Below, in pieces: positions 47,201 to 59,828 of a stretch of DNA of 64,000 nt. A model generated the notes under the pieces. That model had not been told where the DNA came from. It did not search any database and saw only the letters and a list, made by a program, of their open reading frames with translations. Made by a program: the position numbers and the translations under genes. The stretch is from Porodaedalea pini (taxonomy: Eukaryota; Basidiomycota; Agaricomycetes; Hymenochaetales; Hymenochaetaceae). The stretch is from the NCBI GenBank assembly GCA_002794775.1, contig NBAY01000037.1, forward strand, positions 372,001-436,000. The letters run 5' to 3'. How positions within the stretch are numbered: the first letter of the stretch is position 1; every line of letters starts with the position of its first letter.

Positions 47201-47852
47201 AGAATTCGCCAAGCACATCAAGGAGACTCATCGTGTTGCTAAGGACAATCTAGTCAAGGCAACAGAGGACATGAAGCGCTACCATGACCGGACAGCAGGA
47301 GCTTCGGTGGAGTACAAGGCTGGAGACAAAGTCTTCCTTGACGGGCGAAACATCAGTACGGACTCGCCGACAAAGAAACTCGCAGACAAATGGTACGGCC
47401 CCTTTGACATCGTCGACAAGGTAGGAGCGAGCGCGTACAAGCTCAAACTCCCGAAGCGATGGAAAAAGGTCCACCCTGTCTTCAACGAAGCCCTGTTGAA
47501 ACCCGCCGTCGAACCGTCCTTTGAAAGCCAGAAGCAACCGCCGCCACCGCCGCCAGACATCGTCGACAACGAGGAGGAATACGAACTCGAGGAAGTCTTA
47601 GACTCACGTCTGCACCGAGGGAAACTACAGTACCTGGTCAAGTGGGTCGGCTACAATGAACCTACTTGGCAGCCTGAGACGGACTTCGGCGAGAACGCGA
47701 AAGAGGCAATCACTGAGTTCTACCTCAAACATCCCGGTGCACCTCGAAAACTCGACATCCCTCGTCAACGACTCCGTCCGCTCTTCGTCGACACCGAGCC
47801 TGACGACCGCGACCATGGTTGGTCGGGACGCCCAACCTTGAAGGGGGGGTAA
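44208..47852 (+). CDS. pol: Retrotransposon Pol (protease, RT, RNase H, integrase, chromodomain)
   Basis: Open in the -1 frame relative to gag; coordinates start at the first codon read after the predicted slip and end at TAA 47850-47852, directly before the 3' LTR (1,214 residues). In order: aspartic protease DSGCTGS (44,487), RT with the YLDD active site (45,459-45,470), RNase H (EADSSNFALGG, YDKEMLAIV, WSDHANL), integrase with the HHCC finger (HPGSSK ... CNRCQRTK), the catalytic core VDLIGELPDS (46,704), HDRGTQFD and HPQTDGQTEHVNQELEQY, a GPY/F module (KWYGPFDIVDKV), then a chromodomain (47,574-47,735; YELEEVLDSR, YLVKWVGY, TWQPETDF). The aromatic residues that read methylated histone tails (Y, W, Y) are present, so targeted insertion into heterochromatin is plausible. 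There is no ATG between the gag stop and the protease that would explain separate initiation as well as the slip does. Confidence 0.95.
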   Translation, partial: CEWSGVAIGATDREEQETSNPDSLKYNQPFVQYVDANNVDGFPDYEVSTGVNKNEGYEQLFMRGTGGRQLDLLLTVEHEIAGEAREVDAHALVDSGCTGSCIDVRFVERYGLETKRYIRPLAVLNADGTHNEAGLIKEYVDVELMIGRHREKIVLAVTSLASSNIFLGYDWLRRHNPEVDWKTGSIEFTRCPEECAIERETVEDLGEVKKVVEQMRRVSEMRMDKTSWPAYLNDYADVFSEKGFEKLPEHRPWDHVIDLKPDFKPSDCKIYPLTPTEQQSLKDFLDENLKSGRIQRSISPMASPFFFIKKADKSLRPIQDYRKLNDGTIKNKYPLPLIDELVDKVKKAKYITKLDLRWGYYNIRIREGDEWKAAFRTNMGLFEPTVMFFGLCNAPATFQAFVNHIFKDLIYANLIIVYLDDILILSETIEEHIDTSRRVLQILRENGLYLKPEKCEFDAKVVKYLGHIIGNGEIRADPAKTEAIANWPVPRNLKELQQFLGMGNWLRRFIKDYSKVVRPLTSLTGKKDWVWETEQREAFEELRRRLCSPPVLAIANDEGPFRIEADSSNFALGGVLLQKQEGKWRVIAYRSEALEPAERNYEIYDKEMLAIVSALKEWRQYLLGARHKIEIWSDHANLTYFRSAQKLSYRQARWRTELEEFDFHLEHKSGKTMGKADLLSRKAGYDQGKDDNDGVVFIKEKWLNRGVVRTSRDDMLERVSEAQRAQDKSERPTNMVKVDGLWRMKGKVYVPSTMKEAVLREYHDSTLAGHPGSSKTVELVRRDFWWASMFSDVRTYVRGCNRCQRTKALRTSRSRPLHPNTIPEGPWEIVTVDLIGELPDSKGHNAICVFVDRFSKQMHAIPTTTRLSAEGMAQLYRDHVFRLHGLPKKIIHDRGTQFDASMMKELYKLLHIEGNPSTAYHPQTDGQTEHVNQELEQYLRLFVDHRQSDWKDWLPLAEFAYNNREHSATRMSPFYANTGRHPMSFDTVRTSSANMSAEEFAKHIKETHRVAKDNLVKATEDMKRYHDRTAGASVEYKAGDKVFLDGRNISTDSPTKKLADKWYGPFDIVDKVGASAYKLKLPKRWKKVHPVFNEALLKPAVEPSFESQKQPPPPPPDIVDNEEEYELEEVLDSRLHRGKLQYLVKWVGYNEPTWQPETDFGENAKEAITEFYLKHPGAPRKLDIPRQRLRPLFVDTEPDDRDHGWSGRPTLKGG
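47840..47850 (+). promoter_or_regulatory. Polypurine tract
   Basis: GAAGGGGGGGT ends two bases before the 3' LTR, the usual place of the plus-strand primer. It overlaps the last codons of pol. Confidence 0.85.
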
Positions 47853-48265
47853 TGTTAGAACCTGAACTTTCACCTTTTCCTTTATTTTCCCTTTTACCAT
47901 TTCCTTTATTATATTCGTCCTTTTCATTATATTTACCCATCTTACACAATCATTCTAACACTACCTTCATTCGTTCCATTCCCACTCGTTATGTAATGTT
48001 AGGTAATATAGTCTCACGGTCGTCGCTATATAAGGTCTCAGGAATCGCATGAACTCCTTGTTCTGCTTTTCCTCTTACCTCCGCGACGACCTAGGTGAGA
48101 CTCGTCCCCCTTGTATTAGTTTAGACTTGTATTAATCCTCTTACCTCCGCGACGACCTAGCCTGAGTAAGCGTGTCCCGAGTCTACGCTCGAGTATAGCA
48201 CGTCCCAGACAACAGTCAGCCGAGGCTTGCCCAGTCCGAGTCGTCTCCCGGGCTCCCGCCTAACA
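47853..48265 (+). repeat. 3' LTR
   Basis: 413 bp, matching the 5' LTR at every position I compared, followed by the GATAC target duplication. Confidence 0.96.
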
Positions 48266-48270
48266 GATAC

Positions 48271-48566
48271 ACTGTAAACTCAACAACGTCCTTTGACGGA
48301 AACATTCAAAATCAACTGAGGAAGTTTCTTCAACGAAGGTCACAGGATGTTGTTCTCCTCACGTGTTGAATATTAATGGTGCGTGTATCCTCCGAAACTT
48401 CTTCCGGAAAACGGAGAGTCTGTATTTGATTCAAAGATTTGATATCTATTCTTTTGGGTCTTCGAGAAGCTTATGAATAGCGGTTGACTCCTTGGGGTAT
48501 AAATTGGAAGTCGTGCACCCTATATTCAGTGACTGCCCAGCCTCGACGCTTAAAAGGTTACCAGCT
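48271..48566. other. Flank between retrotransposon and satellite
   Basis: About 300 bp of unique sequence; no gene, no repeat seen. Confidence 0.4.
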
Positions 48567-49170
48567 GAAGTCCCGGCGAAGCCGGGACTTCGCTTCAAAT
48601 GCAGTGCTTAGATCCATCCCGGCTTTGCCGGGACTTGTTTTTTTAAACGCAATGCTTAGATCCATCCTGGCTTCGCCAGGACTTGTTTTTTTAAATGCAA
48701 TGCTTAGATCCATCCTGGCTTCACCAGGACTTGTTTTTTTAAACGCAATGCTTAGATCCATCCTGGCTTCGCCAGGACTTGTTTTTTTAAATGCAATGCT
48801 TAGATCCATCCTGGCTTCACCAGGACTTGTTTTTTTAAATGCAATGCTTAGATCCATCCTGGCTTCGCCAGGACTTGTTTTTTTAAATGCAATGCTTAGA
48901 TCCATCCTGGCTTCGCCAGGACTTGTTTTTTTAAATGTAATGCTTAGATCCATCCTGGCTTCGCCAGGACTTGTTTTTTTAAATGCAATGCTTAGATCCA
49001 TCCTGGCTTCACCAGGACTTGTTTTTTTAAATGCAATGCTTAGATCCATCCTGGCTTCGCCAGGACTTGTTTTTTTAAATGCAATGCTTAGATCCATCCT
49101 GGCTTCGCCAGGACTTGTTTTTTTAAATGTAATGCTTAGATCCATCCTGGCTTCGCCAGGACTTGGGTTT
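48567..49170 (+). repeat. Tandem array of 48-bp hairpin units, 12 copies, with a leading hairpin
   Basis: Starts with a perfect 11-bp hairpin GAAGTCCCGGC-GAA-GCCGGGACTTC (48,567-48,591), then twelve 48-bp units of the form TGCTTAGATCCATCCTGGCTTCGCCAGGACTTGTTTTTTTAAATGCAA (written here only as layout: lead, hairpin, T tract). In most units TCCTGGC pairs with GCCAGGA around TTC, followed by TTG and seven T. The first unit has CCCGGC...GCCGGG, keeping the pairing. Units 5-8 and 9-12 share the same pattern of variants, giving a 192-bp higher-order repeat. Because 48 is divisible by three, long open frames appear on both strands; I do not take these as genes. Confidence 0.93.
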
Positions 49171-49213
49171 AAACACAGTGCTCATATTTATTCTGGCTTT
49201 ATCTGAGTTCTAC

Positions 49214-49330
49214 AGATAATATACAGGTGAGTGTAAGTGATGGCTGAGTCATGTGTAAGCTTTATGCAGCAACTCTCAGCCAAACTGGTGCACATGACTT
49301 AGCCTTCACTTACACCCACCTGTATTATCT
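49214..49330. repeat. Small foldback element
   Basis: 49,214-49,255 (AGATAATATACAGGTG...) is repeated in reverse at 49,291-49,330 (...CACCTGTATTATCT) with a few mismatches and a loop of about 35 bp. MITE-like. Confidence 0.7.
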
Positions 49331-49879
49331 TAGTCTGTCTGGAAGAAACTTGAATTTTATTGTGAAATTCTAATTACACTAAAGCCCCACTAAATACAAT
49401 ATTGGTTGTCACATTATGTCAGTTGCCCATGTGTAAGGACAGGTGTAGTAAGCTTATGACTAATATGTACAATCTTTTCTTTTGTTCCTGCACATTTCTG
49501 CTTAACTTGCAACTTCTACAGTTATAGACAGCCATATTGTAGATCTCTCTTCCTCAATGTTTTCTGGAATGATGCTCAGTGCTGTAGGATGAGGATCATG
49601 TAGGAAATCAATGCTTAAACAAAGATTTCCCTTGCTGACTTTTTCTCTGGAGGCTCTGACTTACTCACTCAGAGTACTGCTTTCAACCTTACATTGTACT
49701 TCACTGCAATCTTCAGTCTGGCTGCAAGTTATGCTCCTATGTTCTCAGCTTTATGTATCACCTTATTTTTCCTTGGGACATCCATTGGAGTGAGTCCTAA
49801 TATAATATAAAGTGTAAGTCTGCCAGAGTGTTCTTACTACAGCTGACATGACACCAACTGTCTGGATGTTGTGTCATGA

Positions 49880-50040
49880 CTTGGAGTACTGAGTCTACAC
49901 CACAATACCGAGTCTACACCATGACCATGCCGAGTCTGAGTCTGAGTGCCAAGTCTCATGATTGTGCCAAGTCTGAGCCCAAGTGCCGAGTCTGGTGAAT
50001 GTACTGACTCTGAGCCTGAAGACTGACTCTGAGCCCAAAA
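49880..50040 (+). repeat. Degenerate minisatellite of GCCGAGTCTGAG-like units
   Basis: The core (C)CGAGTCT / CAAGTCT / TGACTCTGAG recurs about ten times with irregular spacing, in an otherwise simple GAGTCT-rich stretch. Confidence 0.6.
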
Positions 50041-50440
50041 CTTAGTGGCAGCATAGCCTCAGGACCTTCAGAGCAGGGCACATTACATTCTATTTATGTC
50101 CTTTTCATATTCCCTTCACTCCCCAACCCATCTGAAGCTAATGTGAACTTGTCTGATGCTTATATGCACTTGCACTGAGTCAAGTGATCCTTCAGCATGC
50201 AAATGCTGAGTTACATATTCCAAGAGCAATTCTCAATGGATTCCTTTCAGACTAGTACTGTATAGTTCATATTATATAATCCTTTCTATTTGAACCCTTT
50301 CTAATGCCTTTGTTGCCTCAGTCTATCTGACAGCAACAAAGACTGTTTTGTCCTGTCTGTCTTGTGGGCTCAAGTGTTGGCACTACCTAGGTGCCTTCCA
50401 TAAAGGTCCTGTGCTGTCTTATATATGCAAACTATTTTTT

Positions 50441-50716
50441 CATCATCAAGAAAGCTCAAATTAGTTGATGTGATGTGGCAATTTATACACCAATACTCAT
50501 GGGGAAGATGGCATATTAAATTTCTAATTAGATTTAATTTTTTAATGATTTTTCCAATTTTGTTTGATAGCAAAGTAAGCAATCTATTCATGCATCATCA
50601 GGAAAGCTCAAATTAGTTGATGTAATGTGGCAATTTATGCACCAATAGTCATGGGGAAGATGGAGTATTAATTTTCTAATTATATTTAATTTTTTAATGA
50701 TTTTTCCGATTTTGTT
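50441..50716 (+). repeat. Tandem duplication, period 152 bp
   Basis: The segment beginning CATCATCAAGAAAGCTC (50,441) returns at 50,593 as CATCATCAGGAAAGCTC. About 125 bp match with scattered substitutions. Confidence 0.8.
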
Positions 50717-50837
50717 CAAGTGAGAAATGGGTTGTTTGAGCTCAAAGTGTTGTGTGTATGCTGCCGCTTTGAGTGATCTGCGGAGTTGCCGCTTTGGGGG
50801 GGTACTGTGAAAAGCGGCAGGGAGAAGGCTGATTAAT

Positions 50838-50897
50838 AGTGACAAATTTTAGTCAGAATTAGTCAGTTTTAGTCAGAATTTGTCAGAATTTGTCATA
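50838..50897 (+). repeat. Short tandem repeat of (T)TTAGTCAGAA
   Basis: Five to six degenerate units of about 11 bp (TTTTAGTCAGAATTAGTCAG...). Confidence 0.6.
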
Positions 50898-51303
50898 TCT
50901 GATGGTGGCTGTGGGCAAAAGGGCCTTTGTCGGTTCAATATTAAGATTGCGACTCGGATTCTTCATGCGATCTGATCTTCCTCCGTCCAGGCGCTAGTGG
51001 GTAAAAATTCCGGCGTCATGACAGGACAAAAGTCTCGTTCCCGATGAAAGGGCATCTGTCCTAGGCCTTGTGACTCCAAGGCAGTCGAAAAGACATCAAC
51101 GGAAGACGCGCTCAAGGACTCAGCCACGTTGTTCTCGGCGAATACGTCGTCTGCCTTGTACGCTGGCGCACCTGCCGACTGCCATGCAAGGCGTTATTCT
51201 GGCGACAAAAACCCGAATGCTTAGTATAAAGCACTCTAGAGACGCTGGTCAATCACTAAGACACAAGCCGTTTCTCGGTCGAAGTTGATCTAAGACATTA
51301 ACG

Positions 51304-53204
<1,901 letters not shown>

Positions 53205-54113
53205 TATCATCGAGCTCAGAATCATGCTTTGCTATCACTCTCTGAGTTTCTTTCCTCTGCTTCATGGGTTTTTATTGGAGTATAGGGCTAAAGTCTTACG
53301 AGCAATTGCTATTCGCTTTAAGGTGCTTGTTCCTTCCACGTCAGTCGGCCCTGACTTCTGCCCGTTGGAAACTATCTGGCGACGCCAAGCTGGTATCCTC
53401 GTTCATCAATCATGAGTTGTAGGCATTCGCCTCAAAAGCGGCATTTTCTCGGTCCACTTGTTTAGAGGAAATCCGGATTTTCATCCGGTGTCTGAATGTG
53501 GCTCACGACGGCTTATCTCTTCAGGTCTAGGCTTCCCCAGCAGGTCATGGGCAAGAGCAAGTCCGGCTAAACCCTATGCGCCGTCTTGAGGCCTCATGCG
53601 TGTTCTCGCAGCTGCTGCCTCTCGGTTAGATTCAACCCCAAAATCGCAAATTACCACCGGTACACAAATTAAGGCCTCCAATTCTCTATCACTGTATCAG
53701 AGCGGTGTCTATCTCTGCTCGCCTTGGCAGACAGCTAATCTTATGGACGTTTCCGAAATTATTTACGGTCTAAAACTGGCATGACCACTAGCCACGTGCT
53801 GATATTCAGATCGTCCGCCTGCACGTACAAGGCTTGCTACTGCTAGTGTGGGTGCTTTTATGACACTTCCAGACGATCGACATGTGCGGCTCAGTGCTTG
53901 CCTTCGGGCCGTTACCAGTACTAGTACTCTTCGTGCTGAGCTGTCCTCGACTCATCACCCCTCACAATCATTAGACAAGTCCATGAATCCTGCGATATTC
54001 ATCCGTTGCTGGTACCTTCATATGCTGTCTAGTGGACTATAAACTACGGACTATCATGTGTTGAACAGTAGATTATCCAACGCAGCCCGAATACCACGCG
54101 CAAGTGTACAACG
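53205..54113. other. Intergenic stretch between the two xylanase copies
   Basis: About 900 bp. Contains AGTACTAGTACT at 53,917-53,928. No gene is seen. Confidence 0.4.
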
Positions 54114-55879
<1,766 letters not shown>

Positions 55880-56122
55880 AGTTTCGCAAAAAGTTTTCTG
55901 TTGCTATACTTAAGAGGAATAAAGTGTATTTTGAATGGTCCACTCAGCGTTGTAGAGGAATATAACAAGTAATTATGACTTGTGGGATGAACGAAGTATC
56001 TCAGCTTACGTACTCAGTATTGCTGACAGTCAAATGTTGAGCCGCTTGAGCACATGACATCGTCACGTCTGTCTTCTCCGTTCACGTTCTTTTTCCCATT
56101 GACACTGCACTCGACTGGCACG
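55880..56122. promoter_or_regulatory. Short gap with the promoter of the ACN9-like gene
   Basis: About 240 bp between the xylanase pseudogene and the next start codon. No clear TATA box. An earlier in-frame ATG at 56,054 would lengthen the next protein by 23 residues. Confidence 0.35.
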
Positions 56123-56777
56123 ATGCGTCTAACCTTATCCCGGTCAGCAAAATCTGTGTCGAAAAGACCTTTGAATTTGCGTAAAGCAAGTGCGACCTTG
56201 TTGCCTCCGATTCCGTCAGTGTTTCATGGCTCAATTCATATGCGCGGTTTTATAAAAATTGAGGACTGTTTCTGATTTTCAGGCTCTATCGAGGCATTCT
56301 TCGTGTTCACCGTTTCTTACCGATTGAGATGCGGAGATTGGGGGATGAATACGTGAAATCGGGTGGGTTCTAAACTGCCGACCGGTCTCTCGAGCGTATC
56401 TTGAACTTTCGTGCAGAGTTCAGACGACATAAAGGGATAGACAACCCATTGCATATTATTGGCTTTCTGTCGCAGTGGAAGTTGTATCTGGACGAAATAC
56501 CGAAAGGCAAGGAGGCTGGCGCGCAATGGACAGGAAGGAAACTCGACCCAACTGTGTTCGAAAAGGTGCGGACTTTCCCTGTGTTTCTGAGCGTCAAGGT
56601 TTGACTAATAACGTATATAATATCCAGATGTCAAATGAGCAGATCGGCCAACTGTTTGAGCTGATGCACGCGACTAAGGGGATCTGGAAGAATCCTGCAG
56701 AACTGGAGGCCCAGGCGAAAGCGGAAGAGGCACGGGCTGGATCGGACAGCGCGGATAGTGCCCAGAATAAACGATAA
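56123..56777 (+). CDS. ACN9: Succinate dehydrogenase assembly factor 3 (ACN9/SDHAF3, LYR protein)
   Basis: Four exons (56123-56214, 56283-56362, 56417-56565, 56628-56777) give 156 residues, with phase kept at each GT-AG junction. A basic, Ser-rich N-terminus ([20 protein letters not shown]) fits a mitochondrial presequence. The first junction creates the LYR motif ([14 protein letters not shown]), followed by [20 protein letters not shown] and [12 protein letters not shown], all characteristic of the ACN9 family. These mitochondrial matrix proteins protect and help mature the iron-sulphur subunit of complex II. The acidic/Ala C-terminal tail ([15 protein letters not shown]) is not conserved. 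The start at 56,123 was chosen over 56,054 because it gives a standard presequence. Confidence 0.9.
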
Positions 56778-57552
56778 TTGTTACTCATGTATGTCTGTGA
56801 GTCTCCTTCTGTGTACGTGATGTGGTTCACTTGCTCGACAATATCTGAGGGCTTGTTGTCATTAGCCTACTCACTGCGCCGCATCGATGTTTTACATGGA
56901 TCATCCAGATTCCGAAGGCAAGGCTTCCAGTTGTCACTGGACGATCAACATCTAGTAGCTCCTGGGCTCTCGTCTACCGCCAGGGGAGCCCTCACATGTC
57001 GATATACGATGTCTTCTTGTTCTCGATCGGTGGCCATAATCGTGCTCTAGAACATATTGCCCTGTCTCACGCTACAGGAGTTGGTCAATTGCCGATCGTT
57101 AAGTTCTGTCAACCAACTCTCGCCGCAGCGGCTCCGATGAGCTGATCCGGGCGCGACCGATGCCTCGATGAACTCGACGCGGAGTAAGATCCCAGATGAC
57201 AATCAAGGTCTGAGATTGCTTATTCATAGTTGGAGTGAGAGTTGGATGCTCGTTATGATGTACGGAAATCGTGATTATTCACTTTTCCATTGGCTGGCGG
57301 AGTGACTATGTCGTGTGGGGTGCATCGGTATACGTGGGTCAACGTGACCGGATGGAGGATAAGATATCGAGATGAAGCAGATCGCGGAAGCAATGGATGT
57401 GCGGAGAGCGGGTCAGCCGGCCTAATGAGGCACCGTTCTCAGAACCATGGGAGTATAAATCACTCTGGACTAACATTCAATGGGCGTCTGAGACATCATC
57501 TCTCTCGACTTCCCAGTCACCCTCAATTACTACCTCAGTATCTGAATCCACC
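56778..57552. other. Intergenic stretch upstream of cyanase
   Basis: About 775 bp; should contain the cyanase promoter (GAGTATAAATC at about 57,451). No gene seen. Confidence 0.45.
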
Positions 57553-58521
57553 ATGGCCCAAGCTGCTGTAAGTATCGACGCTTTTGCCAACGTACCGACG
57601 AAACAGCGTCTGAGCCCACGCACACTTGTTTCTTGCATCTACAGCAAGTTCCATCTACAGGAAACTCGCCTTTCGCCGAGCTCCCGCCCATTTACACCCA
57701 ACTTGCGGAAGCGAAGGCCAGAAAGGGTGCGCATGCGCAAGAAGCGCACTCTTCAAATTTACTCACCTCGTTTCTGCCCTTCACAGGCCTGACATTTGAA
57801 CAAATCGCGAAGGAGGTTGGAAAGGATGAAGTCTGGATTGCCGCTGCATTCTACGGGCAGGTGGGTGTCTCACCTTCATAGACTTAGCGCTGGTTATCAT
57901 GTGTGCCTAATTTGTCACCTGCCCTCCCACGCGTGCATGTGACAGGCCAAGCTGACGCCCGAGCTCATCGAGGCCATTGCGAAGGTACTCGAGCTCCCAG
58001 CGGCCAATCTGCACAATGAGCTGGGTGCACATTGGTGGCCGAATAGGGGCCTAGGCTCGACTCCGCCGACGGATCCGGTCATTTACCGGCTTTACGAGGT
58101 TTGCCAAATTTAAAGGCGAGAATCGGTGATATCGTTTTGAATACCAGTGTTCAGGGACTCTTGGTGTATGGGCATCCTATTAAGGTGAGGACTGAATGGT
58201 TGTTTTTTTGTGGTTGCGCCGGTCCTGACTATAGTGGTCTCCTTTGGAAGGCGATTATCCATGAGAAGGTCGGTCTGCCATTAAGCAATCACTCGGTTTT
58301 TTTTTCAGTCGCCGACCTGTAATTTATAGTTCGGAGATGGAATCATGTCGATGATCAACTGCTCCGTCACAATAAACAAGAAGGAAGATCCTGCAGGTGA
58401 TCGCGTCGTGCTGACCTTTGAGTGCGTCGTTCTCTTTGAGTGCCGTATTTCCATGAAAATGTTGCCAAGGCTGATTATCTTCCACGACAGTGGCAAGTTC
58501 TTGCCATACGCGACTTGGTAA
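57553..58521 (+). CDS. cynS: Cyanate hydratase (cyanase)
   Basis: Eight short exons (57553-57567, 57645-57726, 57787-57860, 57946-58098, 58155-58184, 58251-58268, 58330-58421, 58491-58521) give 164 residues, close to the 156 of bacterial cyanase. The N-terminal helical domain (GLTFEQIAKEVGKDEVWIAA) is followed by the catalytic domain: TDPVIYRLYEGLLVYG with the active-site Arg and Glu, KAIIHEKFGDGIMSMINC with the active-site Ser, and the closing GKFLPYATW. Cyanase converts cyanate and bicarbonate to ammonia and CO2 (via carbamate), as a decamer of dimers. It detoxifies cyanate and can supply nitrogen. All active-site residues are present. Exons of 15, 30 and 18 bp are notable for so small a protein. 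Confidence 0.93.
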
Positions 58522-59249
58522 AATCGGGATGTCCCTGTAAGATTAATTCCGGTTGTGTAAGACCAAATAACAAGGTTGTCGGAGAGCCGATCTCCTCTTT
58601 CGATGAATTTTTGCTCTGCGAACTGAGAATAGGTACATATGACCTTAAGGGTAGTTTCGCAGGATGTGCTTTGTGTTTGGAGAAAGGCAGCGTATCGTAG
58701 ACTTCTGGTTGCTTCTTTTCTCGCGCAATCTCCATACGCATTTGCCCTCAGAGTGCTGCGTGTATGGGCCCACTAAGCAACGCCTCAACGTACTTACTAC
58801 TCAAAATTGCCAACGTTTCCGGTGCGATAAGCTTCAAGAGTCTATCGGCCCGCCAGCTTGCAGGCTTGTTCCTCTTTGTACCCAAGTGCTGATCTGATTC
58901 ATTCGAGTCTGATCCTTTGACGTACGCGCGGACTCACAATGTGCCACAACCAGCAACATTATTGGTGCGCGAACCATTTGTCTGTTTGCCTGCTTGCCTA
59001 CTTGCTGATCAAAGCGTTTCACTAAGGCCCTTTCGATATACAGACTTGATGACCTCATCAAAGATGAGATACATCTGAGCGTCTGCTCTTAGGCAGTGGC
59101 TGATTGGGTATAGTACTTAAAGACTTTGCGGAGGGTGGGACACTAACATAACAGCACCCTGTCCCTTTAACTTTCTCCGCATCTGCAAAAGTCCCCGATC
59201 GTTCTTCCTTTCTGTTGCCCCGACCCTTCTGTTTCGGGATCACTTCGAT
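58522..59249. other. Intergenic stretch
   Basis: About 730 bp downstream of cyanase and upstream of the 59,250 gene. No gene, RNA or repeat identified. Confidence 0.4.
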
Positions 59250-59828
59250 ATGGACTCTCTAGACTTTTCTTCGCTCTACTCTTTGGGAAGTGATTCATTC
59301 TGTGGCTATTCCGAGTCGAGTCCACGATCAAGTGCTTCGTCAGATTTATCGTTTCACCACTTCGTATGTCCGCAATTCAGAGGCTTTTGACGCTTTTACA
59401 TATTGGAATTCTAAATGCTTTAGATCGGCATATTGGAGGAAGAAGAAGAAGAGCGGATCAGGGCCTACAGGGAAATTCCGATCTCTCTGCTTCTGGATGA
59501 CGAAGAGCGCGCGCCCTGCCCATGGCGGCGCGAAGCCATCGTCAGGGAGGACCCGAGATTCGAGGTGATGTTCAACGTCGGGCGCCACGTCCCGGCGGCG
59601 GAGACCACGCCCGGACAAACTATCGATCCTAAGTTGGTTTTTCGGCGGCCTGAAGAGGAGGAGTCCACGCAGAATACAGAAATCGAGCAGGACTCGAAGG
59701 TACGAAGAAAGAAGGAGGCTACGAACGGGTCTGGAGGTCGCGTCAGGCGCGCGAAACCGACCGAGCACTCCTCGACTAGATTCACCCCTTACGGCTATCG
59801 GAAAGCGTCACAGAACTCGAAGATCTAG
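59250..59828 (+). CDS. Hypothetical charged protein, 172 residues
   Basis: Two exons (59250-59363, 59424-59828) joined by a 60-bp GT-AG intron. The first is Ser-rich (MDSLDFSSLYSLGSDSFCGY...SSPRSSASSDLS). The second begins with an acidic run (ILEEEEEERIRAYREIPI) and ends basic (KVRRKKEATNGSGGRVRRAK). There are no membrane helices and no signal peptide; a nuclear location is suggested by the basic cluster. I do not recognise a domain. The open frame, codon use and consistent splice phase support a real gene. Confidence 0.55.

Larger units (their letters stand above)
42021..48265 (+). mobile_element. Complete Ty3/Gypsy LTR retrotransposon with chromodomain (chromovirus)
   Basis: A 6,245-bp element bounded by two 413-bp direct LTRs that appear identical throughout, each starting TGTTAG and ending CTAACA. 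A 5-bp target duplication GATAC flanks it (42,016-42,020 and 48,266-48,270). Inside are a primer-binding site, gag with a zinc knuckle, pol (protease, reverse transcriptase, RNase H, integrase, chromodomain, in the Gypsy order) and a polypurine tract. No stop interrupts pol. Identical LTRs and intact frames mean a very recent insertion, probably still able to move. Self-priming and the C-terminal chromodomain place it nearest the Tf1/sushi group of chromoviruses (established knowledge of those groups; the placement is inference). Confidence 0.97.
49331..51303. other. AT-rich region with small repeats, no gene; promoter of the xylanase gene at its end
   Basis: Outside the repeats listed separately I see no gene. 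The last 400 bp before 51,304 become GC-richer and should hold the xylanase promoter. A TATA-like GTATAAAGC lies at 51,223-51,231, about 75 bp before the start codon. Confidence 0.45.

Noticed and set aside
48597..49170. CRISPR-like look of the regular array
   Set aside because: There are no unique spacers; the units abut as a satellite, and the window is clearly eukaryotic.
48484..49206. Long open frames on both strands (240 and 195 codons) made of a repeated 16-residue unit
   Set aside because: They follow from a 48-bp tandem repeat whose length is divisible by three; no start context, no flanking gene, and both strands are equally open.
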